Shown here piece after piece: positions 7,342 through 13,864 of a stretch of 16,989 bases of DNA. The notes under the pieces are model-generated. The model searched no databases, was not told where the DNA came from, and saw nothing but the letters and a program-made list of their open reading frames with translations. Position 1 is the first letter of the stretch. Each line of letters opens with the position of its first letter. The DNA is taken from contig JADLCG010000080.1 of the NCBI GenBank assembly GCA_020847355.1, positions 1 through 16,989 on the forward strand, written 5' to 3'. Made by a program: the position numbers and the translations under genes. The DNA is from Anaerolineales bacterium (GTDB lineage: Bacteria > Chloroflexota > Anaerolineae > Anaerolineales > Villigracilaceae).

Positions 7342-8250
7342 TTAGATGGGCGTTGTGATGATGAAAAGCATCGCTAATAAAAATAATAAACCCGTGAGGA
7401 CGTTGGAACCCCAAACAATGAACGCCAGCGCGCGCTCGCGTTCCAGCCGATAAAAATATAGACCGGCGATCCAGCCGACGATGGCGAGCAACAGGCTGGC
7501 GACTGGAAAGATGATCAGTTGAGAAGCGGGAAGCGCTTCAAGCGGACTGCCGCTAAATTGCGTCCCGAGCGTAATTTGCGAAATGCTGGGGATGATCAGG
7601 CTTGCCCAAACAAATAAACCGACGTTCAAAAATAAAGCCGTGAGCCACAGATAACGCACCCAGTTATTTTCCCAAGCGCGCGTGATGACAAATGACGGAT
7701 AAACGGATTTGGCTTCGGCGCGCGCGAGGCTTCCCATTTCGGTGGCGCGCGCGAAAGTTTGCGCGAGCGCGGCGGGTTCGGCGGGCGAGATCACAAAGAC
7801 GCGCTTGGCGGTGGCGATCAATAAAAGTTTACGCGCATCGGCGGCGAGAAACTCCACTAACCCTAAATCTGGATGGCGGCGCGTGCCGACCAAACTGCCG
7901 GGCAAGGGCAGGGCGGGCAAACTTAACGGCTTGGTTAAATCGTCGGCTGGGCGCATCCATTCAATATCCGTCAGCGGGATCGTTTCAACGCGCAAGCCCC
8001 AATGAATTTCAAAACTATCACGATCCAAATGGTAATTTGCGCGCCATAAAGAATATCCGCGATACGCCAGCAGGGGAATGGGCGCGAATGCGAAAAATGA
8101 AATTAACAAGGCGATCAGCAATTGCGGACCGACGGCGGCGCGCGATAAATTCACGAACCCAAATGCCGCGACGATTGCCAGCCCAAAGATAATCACGCCG
8201 TGTACGATTAAGCCGCGTCTTTTGGGCGGGGGAAAATAGCCGACGTTCAT
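7342..8250 (-). CDS. membrane protein with a bacterial PH (bPH-like) domain
   Basis: This 302-residue protein starts with two hydrophobic helices (about 14-36 and 43-62). A bacterial pleckstrin-homology-like domain follows (about 66-165), with the typical NYHLDRDSFEIHWGLRVETI segment leading into IPLTDIEWM and later LVEFLAADARKLLLIAT. Three more hydrophobic spans (about 209-230, 250-270, 278-300) end the protein. I infer cytoplasmic exposure of the PH part. The function is unknown; bPH proteins are found with stress and envelope systems. The ATG at 8250 is chosen because the open frame further upstream (to 8526) lies wholly inside the aminotransferase gene, whereas ATG 8250 is 2 bases after that gene's stop and leads directly into the first membrane helix. 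Confidence 0.75.
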   Translation of the reverse strand: MNVGYFPPPKRRGLIVHGVIIFGLAIVAAFGFVNLSRAAVGPQLLIALLISFFAFAPIPLLAYRGYSLWRANYHLDRDSFEIHWGLRVETIPLTDIEWMRPADDLTKPLSLPALPLPGSLVGTRRHPDLGLVEFLAADARKLLLIATAKRVFVISPAEPAALAQTFARATEMGSLARAEAKSVYPSFVITRAWENNWVRYLWLTALFLNVGLFVWASLIIPSISQITLGTQFSGSPLEALPASQLIIFPVASLLLAIVGWIAGLYFYRLERERALAFIVWGSNVLTGLLFLLAMLFIITTPI

Positions 8251-8252
8251 CG

Positions 8253-9407
8253 TTACTGACCGCGCGTTTCTTCTCGAATGATCTGGCAAACATAATCCAC
8301 TTGCGCTTCCGTCATCACGCCGCTGAATGGAACAGCCAGCCCGCGCTTGCCTAAATCTTCCGTCACCGGAAAATCGCCGGCTTGGTAGCCGAACTTCTCG
8401 ACAATATACGGTTGTAAGTGAATCGGCAAAAAGTAAGGTCGCACGGGGATGCCGCGCGCTTCTAATTTTTTGGCAATTGCATCGCGGTTGATTTTTGGAT
8501 TGAAGCGGATGACATAGACAAACCAAGACATGCGCGTTGTGGAAGTTGCGATGAAGGGGATTTCTACGCCGGGGATTTCGGCAAGCCGCGCTTCATACCA
8601 CGCCGCCACCTGTTCCCGTTTCGAGAGAATTTCATCCAGCCGAGTCATTTGTGAAGCCCCCAGCGCGGCGGACATTTCGTCAATGCGGTAGTTATAGCCG
8701 AGATGGGTGTGTTGTAGCCATGTATCGCCCGGCGCGCGCCCCTGATTGCGTAAGGCGCGCATGAAGTTGGCGTCCCGCTCGTTATTTGTAATAATCACGC
8801 CGCCTTCGCCAGTGGTGATTTGTTTGTTCGGATAGAACGCGAAAATCCCATAATTGCCCAGCGTACCGGCTTGTTTGCCTTTATAGGTTGCGCCTAAGGC
8901 TTCGCACGAATCCTCAATGACCGTTAATCCGCGCTCTTGGGCAATTTGATTGAGCGCATCCATATCGGCGGGCTGACCGAAAACGTCCACAGGTAAAAGC
9001 GCTTTTAGGTCGCCATGTTTCTCGGCGCCTTTGCGCGGTAAATATTTCTCAATATTTTTTGCCGCCTCAGCGACCAACTCCGGGTTGATATTTCCGGTGC
9101 GCGGATCAATATCTACAAAGATTGGGATGGCGTTTTCAAATAATAAGGCGTTGGTGGAAGCGACAAATGAAAATGGCGTGGTGATGACCAAATCGCCTGC
9201 GCCAATGCCCGCCGCGCGCACGCATAAATGCAAACCGGCGGTGCCGGAGTTGACCGAGATGGCATATTTCGCGCCGGTGTATTCGCAGAACGCTTTTTCA
9301 AAATCGGCGGTGTGTTGACCCATGCTCAGAATCGGCGTGTTGATCACGTTGATCACCGCTTGTCGGTCTGCTTCGTTTAGGTCGGGAGAGGACATGGAAA
9401 TTTTCAT
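8253..9407 (-). CDS. DegT/DnrJ/EryC1/StrS family PLP-dependent aminotransferase
   Basis: This 384-residue fold-type I aminotransferase of the sugar aminotransferase group shows SVNSGTAGLHL (51-61, phosphate and PLP contacts), TTPFSFVASTNA (76-87), VDVFGQPADM (140-149), IEDSCEALGA (164-173) and the PLP-binding lysine in FYPNKQITTGEGG (Lys195). HLGYNYRIDEMSAALG and the C-terminal RPYFLPIHLQP agree with this family. Members transfer an amino group from glutamate or glutamine to a keto-deoxysugar nucleotide for surface polysaccharides, glycoproteins or antibiotics. The sugar product is not readable from sequence. No dehydratase partner (RmlB or FlmA type) is in the window. The start ATG 9407 lacks a close Shine-Dalgarno; an AGGA lies 15 bases upstream. 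It sits 19 bases after the ProRS-like gene and probably shares its mRNA. Confidence 0.92.
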   Translation of the reverse strand: MKISMSSPDLNEADRQAVINVINTPILSMGQHTADFEKAFCEYTGAKYAISVNSGTAGLHLCVRAAGIGAGDLVITTPFSFVASTNALLFENAIPIFVDIDPRTGNINPELVAEAAKNIEKYLPRKGAEKHGDLKALLPVDVFGQPADMDALNQIAQERGLTVIEDSCEALGATYKGKQAGTLGNYGIFAFYPNKQITTGEGGVIITNNERDANFMRALRNQGRAPGDTWLQHTHLGYNYRIDEMSAALGASQMTRLDEILSKREQVAAWYEARLAEIPGVEIPFIATSTTRMSWFVYVIRFNPKINRDAIAKKLEARGIPVRPYFLPIHLQPYIVEKFGYQAGDFPVTEDLGKRGLAVPFSGVMTEAQVDYVCQIIREETRGQ

Positions 9408-9426
9408 AAAACGTAGCCGTAATCCT

Positions 9427-10605
9427 TTAGCTTAGATGTTCGAGTAATTTATCAATTGGAACGAGTTGGTTGTCTTTTTCAGAACGCCGCTTAAATTCTA
9501 CCATTCCGTTTTGCAGCGCTTTTTCGCCAACCGTAATTCTGAGCGGACAACCCAGCAAATCCGCATCGTTGAATTTTACGCCGGCGCGTTCGTCGCGGTC
9601 GTCGAATAAAACAGTTATGCCGGCGGCGGTTAATTGCCGATATAGTTCTTCAGCTTTGGCTTTGGTGTCTATGTTTTTGCCGGCAATGTGCATTAAGTAA
9701 ACCTCAAACGGCGAAGCGGATTTTGGAAAGGCTAAACCTTTTTCGTCGTGATAAGTTTCCGCGAGGGCGAGCAGGATATTTTCAAACTCCAACGTGGATT
9801 GAGAAGCGGATAAACGGATAGCGGATAAAACGGAGAGGTTGCCGTTACAGTTTGGGCATGGGTCGTTCGCTTTGGCGCGCGCTAAATCGGCTGTGATTTC
9901 CGGCTGGTAATCTCGATTGCAATTTGTGTTGATGAAATGATAGCCAAACTCATTAGCGCCAGCCGCAAGGTTGGGGGAGCGTGGGATCAAATCGTCCACG
10001 ATGATTAGCGCGTCTTTCAAGCCGATGGGCGAAGCGTACCCGGCGACCGCGCCGGACTTTGCGATGGCTTCTGCATCTGCAAGCTTTATTGCGCCGACGA
10101 CGTTTTTTAGTTTCGCCTCGCTGAGAGTCATATCTCCGCGTAGGACGACGAAGATCAATTGATTGTCCGCTAGGCGCGTGAACATCAAGGCTTTGGCGGT
10201 TTGCTCTTTAGGGATGTTCAAGAAGTTTGCCAGCGCCTCGATAGTATTGCATTCGGGCGTGGATATTTTTTCAAGCGGTAGAATCGCGGCTTGGGCGAAG
10301 ATTGTCTTTTTGAATTTAGCGGTTTCAATCGGCTCTGTATATTTACACGCTTCACAGTGGGCTAGTTCTAGATCGCCGGCGGAAAGCGGAAAGTAAATTT
10401 CGTTTTCGTTTGCTAACACGGAGAGCGTAGAAATGAAATCGTCTTTTGGCAATTGTTGTAAATGCGAAATGAAATGTTTACCTAAATCGGTTAGTTCGTT
10501 TTCACGAGTCACATAGTTTGCGCGCGCCAGCCAGCCAAAACCGCGACTGCGCATGTTGTTGGGAAATTCGCGCTGGGTTTGAATCTTGAGTTCTGTATAT
10601 TTCAT
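9427..10605 (-). CDS. ProRS-like protein without a class II catalytic core: editing plus anticodon-binding domains
   Basis: This 392-residue paralog of bacterial-type prolyl-tRNA synthetase is well below the roughly 570 residues of the enzyme. Residues 1-50 (MKYTELKIQTQREFP...LARANYV) match the ProRS N-terminus. The region of motifs 1 and 2 is then missing: residues 58-100 already align with the segment just before the insertion domain. Residues about 100-245 are the YbaK/ProX-type editing domain, with a conserved lysine (Lys138) in QTAKALMF and the GAVAGYASPIGL loop (185-196). Motif 3 is absent: where enzymes have GIGxxR, residues 272-276 read LEFEN, while the following LALAETYHDEKGLAFP is kept. 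Residues about 297-392 are a complete anticodon-binding domain (FDDRDERAGVKFNDADLLG). CxxC pairs at 84/87 and 250/253 could bind zinc. It probably hydrolyses mischarged tRNA-Pro or binds tRNA, and cannot activate proline. The start is supported by the match to the ProRS N-terminus. Confidence 0.85.
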   Translation of the reverse strand: MKYTELKIQTQREFPNNMRSRGFGWLARANYVTRENELTDLGKHFISHLQQLPKDDFISTLSVLANENEIYFPLSAGDLELAHCEACKYTEPIETAKFKKTIFAQAAILPLEKISTPECNTIEALANFLNIPKEQTAKALMFTRLADNQLIFVVLRGDMTLSEAKLKNVVGAIKLADAEAIAKSGAVAGYASPIGLKDALIIVDDLIPRSPNLAAGANEFGYHFINTNCNRDYQPEITADLARAKANDPCPNCNGNLSVLSAIRLSASQSTLEFENILLALAETYHDEKGLAFPKSASPFEVYLMHIAGKNIDTKAKAEELYRQLTAAGITVLFDDRDERAGVKFNDADLLGCPLRITVGEKALQNGMVEFKRRSEKDNQLVPIDKLLEHLS

Positions 10606-10612
10606 GGTTTAT

Positions 10613-10651
10613 AAAAAAAGACCCTGAAAGTCTTGAAGACCTTTAGGGTCT
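10613..10651 (-). terminator. intrinsic terminator of the bactofilin gene, just before the ProRS-like start
   Basis: Read on the minus strand, AGACCCTAAAGGTCT pairs with AGACTTTCAGGGTCT around a TCA loop, with one mismatch and a G-U pair, followed by seven T residues. It lies 7 bases after the bactofilin stop and ends 7 bases before the ATG of the ProRS-like gene. It is most simply the end of the bactofilin transcript. Its position right against the next start codon could also allow attenuation. Confidence 0.8.
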
Positions 10652-10658
10652 GCTTACT

Positions 10659-11207
10659 CTATTCGCTTTTCTTTTTGCGCGGCGCTTTGGCAGGCTCGCT
10701 GAGCGGCGTGGTTGCGACTTCGGGGGGTGGGATTTGGATCGGCGTTTGCGCGATAGTCTCTTCAGCGGCGGCTTCTGCCGGAGTGGTTTCAGGAGCAGGC
10801 TCGAGATTAAGTTCGACCGTTTCTTCCGTCCGAATTTGCCCGCGTAAGAATGCGCCTTCTTCAGTGGCAAACGCGCTGGTGACTACGTCTCCCCACACTC
10901 TGCCGGAAGCGCGGATTTCTAATTTTTGGGTGGTGATGTTGCCGCGCACGGCGCCTGCCACAATCACGGTGTTGGCGCGCACGTTTTGACAGGTGACGCG
11001 CCCAGTTTCGCCGACAACCAACATACCGCGCAGGGCGATCTCGCCTTCAAACGCGCCTTCGATGCGCACGCCGCCAGAACCGTTGATACTGCCATGCCAA
11101 ATGACGCCCGCGCCAAGCACAGACGTGATCCGTTCTACCGCTTGGACGGGTTGGGCTGATTCGTTTTTTGATTGATTGAGCGTTGGGGTAGTGTTGCGTT
11201 TGAACAT
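10659..11207 (-). CDS. bactofilin family (polymer-forming cytoskeletal) protein
   Basis: This 182-residue protein has a central right-handed beta-helix domain at about 25-125. It is seen as short glycine-containing repeats such as GVIWHGSINGSGGVRIEGAF, LVVGETGRVTCQNVRA and GAVRGNITTQKLEIRASGRV. This is the bactofilin pattern. Bactofilins self-assemble without nucleotide into filaments that organise cell-wall or polar functions at the membrane. The N-terminal 20 residues are polar. The C-terminal 50 residues are rich in Pro, Ala and Glu and end in a basic tail (PRKKKSE), likely disordered. The gene is flanked by terminators on both sides and appears to be a single-gene transcript. A -10-like TAAAAT 6 bases before the ATG and no Shine-Dalgarno suggest a leaderless message. 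Confidence 0.9.
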   Translation of the reverse strand: MFKRNTTPTLNQSKNESAQPVQAVERITSVLGAGVIWHGSINGSGGVRIEGAFEGEIALRGMLVVGETGRVTCQNVRANTVIVAGAVRGNITTQKLEIRASGRVWGDVVTSAFATEEGAFLRGQIRTEETVELNLEPAPETTPAEAAAEETIAQTPIQIPPPEVATTPLSEPAKAPRKKKSE

Positions 11208-11213
11208 CTGGCA

Positions 11214-11219
11214 ATTTTA
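11214..11219 (-). promoter_or_regulatory. -10-like element for the bactofilin gene
   Basis: On the minus strand TAAAAT (5/6 to TATAAT) ends 6 bases before the ATG at 11207, with no Shine-Dalgarno between. It lies directly after the palindromic terminator of the fabI unit, so a promoter is needed here. The -35 position falls within the palindrome and is not a good match. Confidence 0.4.
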
Positions 11220-11223
11220 CCCT

Positions 11224-11258
11224 TAAAATAAAACCGCCGGTTGCGCGCAACCGGCGGT
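11224..11258 (-). terminator. intrinsic terminator of the fabI operon
   Basis: A perfect 26-base palindrome (11233-11258, arms ACCGCCGGTTGCG and its complement) is followed on the minus strand by TTTATTTTAA. It lies 34 bases after the fabI stop and separates the fabI unit from the bactofilin gene. Confidence 0.92.
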
Positions 11259-11292
11259 AAGTTGAGCAAGCAGTTGAGCGGCTTACGGCGTT

Positions 11293-12093
11293 TTACCCGG
11301 CTTTCTCTTCCTTGTCTCCAATTTGTACGCCCATAATATTAAAGCCAGAGTCAATATATTGAATCTCGCCCGTCACGCGTTTGGATAAATCTGAAGCCAA
11401 AAATACCGCCGTATCGCCCACGTCCTCAATCGTCACGTTTTCGCGCAGTGGGGCGGCGTCGGCAAAGTGCTTGTACATATCGCGGAAGCCAGCCACGCCC
11501 GCCGCCGCCAGCGTGCGGATCGGTCCGGCGGAAATCGAATTGACGCGAATTTTTTGCGGACCCAAATCATAGGCTAAATAGCGGGTGGCGGATTCTAATG
11601 CGGCTTTGGCAACGCCCATCACGTTGTAATGCGGAGCGACCTTCACGGCGCCAGAGCCGTACGTCAAACACATCACCGAGGCGCCGGGGTTTAAGCATGG
11701 CAGAAAAGCGTGCGTGAGCGCCACAAACGAATAAACTGAAATATCTAAAGCGTTTCTAAAGCCTTCGCGGCTGGTTTCGTGAAAAGGTCGGCTTAATTCA
11801 TCTTTACCTGCAAAAGCGATGGAATGTACCAACACGTCAATTTTGCCAAAATGTTTGGCGGCTTTTTCAGCGACCAACTTGATTTGATCGTCTTTGGTGA
11901 CGTCGCATTCTTCCACCCATTGACAACCGACTTGCTCGGCTAATGGTCGCACTCGTTTTTCAAGCATTTCGCCGGCGTAACTAATCCCTAAATTTGCGCC
12001 TTCGCGTTTGAAAGCTTGCGTAATGCCCCAGGCGATAGAACGTTCGTTAGCCAGCCCAAAAATTAAAGCGTTTTTACCTTCAAGTAAACCCAT
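11293..12093 (-). CDS. fabI: enoyl-[acyl-carrier-protein] reductase (NADH)
   Basis: This 266-residue protein has the divergent-SDR features of FabI: the cofactor segment GLANERSIAWGI (13-24), the catalytic pair Tyr145 and Tyr156, and Lys163 in YNVMGVAKAALE. These positions agree with the classical 146/156/163 spacing. The substrate loop GPIRTLAAAGVAGF (190-203) and the final VTGEIQYIDSGFNIMG are also typical. The enzyme performs the last reduction of each fatty-acid elongation cycle in the cytosol, reducing trans-2-enoyl-ACP. FabI is the target of triclosan-type inhibitors. The length is normal. GGAGG stands 4 bases before the ATG. The start overlaps the end of the glycosylase gene by 14 bases, so the two are probably translated together, although their functions are unrelated. 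Confidence 0.96.
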   Translation of the reverse strand: MGLLEGKNALIFGLANERSIAWGITQAFKREGANLGISYAGEMLEKRVRPLAEQVGCQWVEECDVTKDDQIKLVAEKAAKHFGKIDVLVHSIAFAGKDELSRPFHETSREGFRNALDISVYSFVALTHAFLPCLNPGASVMCLTYGSGAVKVAPHYNVMGVAKAALESATRYLAYDLGPQKIRVNSISAGPIRTLAAAGVAGFRDMYKHFADAAPLRENVTIEDVGDTAVFLASDLSKRVTGEIQYIDSGFNIMGVQIGDKEEKAG

Positions 12094-12682
12094 TGTTCCT
12101 CCAAGATGATGATTCGATTTTCCAATCTTTGACCAGAAAGCGCCATGGTTTGGAAAGCCACGGCTCTGGTGTTTTATTTAAACCCACGCGCGCGCCAATC
12201 GTCACGATTTTATCCGAGATTTGAATGCCCGCTTCGATTCTTAACGGGGAAGTTGGCTCAGTCAGATCGGCATAGTTCTGGCTGAGAGTGATGCCCAATG
12301 CCTGAGTCAGTTTGCCGGGTCCGAATGTGTCGCGCCCATGCCGGCGCTCCATCATTAAATCCACGCCTTCTAGCGGCGCAATCGCCCGAATCAAAACGGC
12401 GGCTGGATAATTTTCCTTTTCAGTGACGGCGTTCAACATCCAATGATTGCCGTAGGTGAAGTAGATGTAGGCATGTCCGGCTTCGCCATACATGGGATCG
12501 GTGCGTTTGGTGCGCCTGGCTTTGGCATGGCAGGCGAGATCATCCTCGCCGATATAAGCTTCGGTTTCGACAATCGCGCCGACTAGTTTTTTGCCGTTGG
12601 AAATATGAATCAATTTTGCGCCTAGCAATTCGCGCGCGACAGTTAAGGTAGAACGCTCGTAAAATTTTCTAGGCAGGATCAT
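12080..12682 (-). CDS. DNA-3-methyladenine glycosylase, AAG/MPG family
   Basis: This 200-residue protein of the alkyladenine DNA glycosylase fold shows LPRKFYERSTLTVARELLGA (3-22), the catalytic region IVETEAYIGEDDLACHA (37-53; Glu41 is the expected general base), RTDPMYGEAGHAYIYFTYGN (60-79) and GPGKLTQALGI (121-131). The family flips out and cleaves 3-methyladenine, hypoxanthine and ethenoadenine, starting base excision repair. The size is normal for bacterial members. It lies 13 bases after the epimerase gene and overlaps fabI by 14 bases, placing it in the middle of a three-gene transcript. The ATG 12682 has only a weak purine-rich upstream sequence (CTAAAAA), so coupling to the epimerase stop is likely. 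Confidence 0.93.
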   Translation of the reverse strand: MILPRKFYERSTLTVARELLGAKLIHISNGKKLVGAIVETEAYIGEDDLACHAKARRTKRTDPMYGEAGHAYIYFTYGNHWMLNAVTEKENYPAAVLIRAIAPLEGVDLMMERRHGRDTFGPGKLTQALGITLSQNYADLTEPTSPLRIEAGIQISDKIVTIGARVGLNKTPEPWLSKPWRFLVKDWKIESSSWRNNGFT

Positions 12683-12695
12683 TTTTTAGGTTGCG

Positions 12696-13619
12696 TTATT
12701 TGAACCTTGCGTCTCTTTGCAAAGTTAGCCGCAAGCCTTCTTCTAATTTGATCGAAGGTATAAAGCGCAATTTTTCTTTGGCGAGATTCAAATCCGCGCG
12801 CATTCGAGAAACGCCGCCCGAAGTTTGCGAGTTATAAACGACATTGGCTTTGCTATTCGTGACGCTCAAAATTTGATGGATCAACTCTTTGACGGAAGTC
12901 TCCGTCCCGGAGCCGATGTTGAGCGCCTGTCCGTTCAAATTGGGGGCGGTGGCAGAAGCGACCATCGCGCTGACCACATCATCCACATAAATATAATCGC
13001 GGGTTTGCGTTCCGTCTCCGTGCGCCACTAAAGTTCCGCCGCGCAACGCCTGCCGAAGATAATGCGGCACTACCGGCGGGTGAGAGGGCGGCAAGCGCTG
13101 ACCGGGTCCATAAGCGTTGAAAATTCTCAAGCTGACAGTTTCAATATTCCACAAATTGCCAATTGTGCGGACGTAATATTCCGCGGCGAGTTTGGAAACT
13201 GCGTATGGCGAGCGCGGGTTGGGCGTGAGGGTCTCTTGAAGCGTAGATTCTGCCAAGTCGCCGTACACCGCGCCGGAGGAAGCCAGAACGACGCGCTTCA
13301 CGCCCACATCCCGAATCGCTTCCATCAAAGCGACGGTTCCGCCAACATTGGCGTCGTTGTAATCGCGCGGGTATAAAACTGACTCCGGCACAGAGACGCG
13401 CGCCGCCAAATGATAGACGACATCCACGCCTTGAAGCAAAGTCCATAATTTGGGGCGGTCGCCCATTTCGCCGCGCGTCAGATGCACGTCCGGCGCGAGA
13501 GTTTTTGGGTCGCCAGTCGTCAGATCATCCAACCCGCGCACCTGATGACCTTCGCGCACAAGGTGGTTAGCTAAAGCCGAGCCGAGAAAACCCGCCGCTC
13601 CGGTGATTAAAAAATTCAT
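12696..13619 (-). CDS. NAD-dependent epimerase/dehydratase (UDP-glucose 4-epimerase-like)
   Basis: This 307-residue extended SDR has GAAGFLG (7-13) for NAD binding, YHLAARVSVPES (69-80), the catalytic ASSGAVYG (113-120) and YAVSK (Tyr139, Lys143). SLRIFNAYGPGQR and a late GDGTQTRDYIYVDDV motif are hallmarks of GalE/WbpP-type nucleotide-sugar epimerases. The likely role is interconversion of UDP-sugars for surface glycans in the cytosol, with the exact sugar unknown. The length is normal. It is the first gene of a minus-strand transcript with the DNA glycosylase and fabI. A perfect TATAAT lies 8 bases before the ATG without a Shine-Dalgarno, suggesting leaderless initiation. A plus-strand promoter for the csp leader starts about 40 bases away. 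Confidence 0.9.
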   Translation of the reverse strand: MNFLITGAAGFLGSALANHLVREGHQVRGLDDLTTGDPKTLAPDVHLTRGEMGDRPKLWTLLQGVDVVYHLAARVSVPESVLYPRDYNDANVGGTVALMEAIRDVGVKRVVLASSGAVYGDLAESTLQETLTPNPRSPYAVSKLAAEYYVRTIGNLWNIETVSLRIFNAYGPGQRLPPSHPPVVPHYLRQALRGGTLVAHGDGTQTRDYIYVDDVVSAMVASATAPNLNGQALNIGSGTETSVKELIHQILSVTNSKANVVYNSQTSGGVSRMRADLNLAKEKLRFIPSIKLEEGLRLTLQRDARFK

Positions 13620-13627
13620 ATTAAAAG

Positions 13628-13633
13628 ATTATA
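13628..13633 (-). promoter_or_regulatory. -10 element for the epimerase operon (possible leaderless start)
   Basis: TATAAT on the minus strand, a perfect consensus match, ends 8 bases before the ATG at 13619. No Shine-Dalgarno lies between them and no strong -35 is seen. Initiation would fall at or just before the start codon. Confidence 0.5.
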
Positions 13634-13659
13634 ACCTTAATATTGCGGTGAAATTTTGA

Positions 13660-13688
13660 TTGACTTTCATTTTCTAATATGTTATCTT
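13660..13688 (+). promoter_or_regulatory. sigma70-type promoter for the csp leader
   Basis: TTGACT (13660-13665, 5/6) and TATCTT (13683-13688, 4/6) are separated by exactly 17 bases, placing the start near 13695. The only downstream plus-strand gene is csp at 13865, giving a leader of about 170 bases, similar in size to the leaders of other cspA-type genes. Confidence 0.6.
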
Positions 13689-13732
13689 TGGGCGAGTAGG
13701 AAAACAGTAAGTTCGTTGGCTTGAAGAACAGC

Positions 13733-13768
13733 AACTGCTCACGGTTTCACTGTGGGCAGTTTTGTTTT
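13733..13768 (+). terminator. terminator-like hairpin inside the csp leader (attenuator or small-RNA end)
   Basis: AACTGCTCAC (13733-13742) pairs with GTGGGCAGTT (13752-13761), a 10-bp stem with one G-U pair, followed by TTGTTTT. No plus-strand gene ends upstream, since the nearest upstream gene is on the minus strand. The hairpin therefore acts on RNA starting near 13695, either ending a roughly 75-base RNA or controlling read-through into csp. Confidence 0.6.
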
Positions 13769-13797
13769 ACCTCCGATGGAACGAACAGATTGACCTA

Positions 13798-13834
13798 TAA
13801 TGCCCGCATGGGTATGTAATGCCCGCATGGGTAT
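13798..13834 (+). repeat. 19-base tandem duplication in the csp leader
   Basis: TAATGCCCGCATGGGTAT occurs twice (13798-13815 and 13817-13834), identical and separated by one G. Each copy holds the small inverted repeat CCC-GCAT-GGG. The first copy overlaps a perfect TATAAT (13796-13801) and the second leads into TATAAA (13832-13837), so the repeat may duplicate a promoter or a protein-binding site. Confidence 0.85.
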
Positions 13835-13852
13835 AAAAATTTTTATTGCCAT

Positions 13853-13858
13853 AGGAGG
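13853..13858 (+). promoter_or_regulatory. strong ribosome binding site of csp
   Basis: AGGAGG lies 6 bases before the ATG at 13865. It is the strongest Shine-Dalgarno in the window and fixes the start. Confidence 0.9.
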
Positions 13859-13864
13859 CAAAAC

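Noticed and set aside
7692..8192. 166-codon plus-strand open frame rich in Arg and Ala
   Set aside because: It is antisense to the PH-domain gene. The Arg-rich composition is typical of a shadow frame in a GC-rich gene.
8251..8526. N-terminal extension of the PH-domain membrane protein (open frame up to 8526)
   Set aside because: It lies entirely inside the aminotransferase gene on the same strand in another frame. ATG 8250, 2 bases after that gene's stop, fits the first membrane helix.
9427..10605. Pseudogene of prolyl-tRNA synthetase
   Set aside because: The frame is continuous over 392 codons. Editing and anticodon-binding residues and paired CxxC motifs are kept, and the deletion is clean at a domain boundary, so a functional shortened paralog is more likely.
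10606..10660. T-box type tRNA-sensing leader before the ProRS-like gene
   Set aside because: The gap is only 53 bases, fully used by the bactofilin terminator, with no room for specifier and T-box elements.
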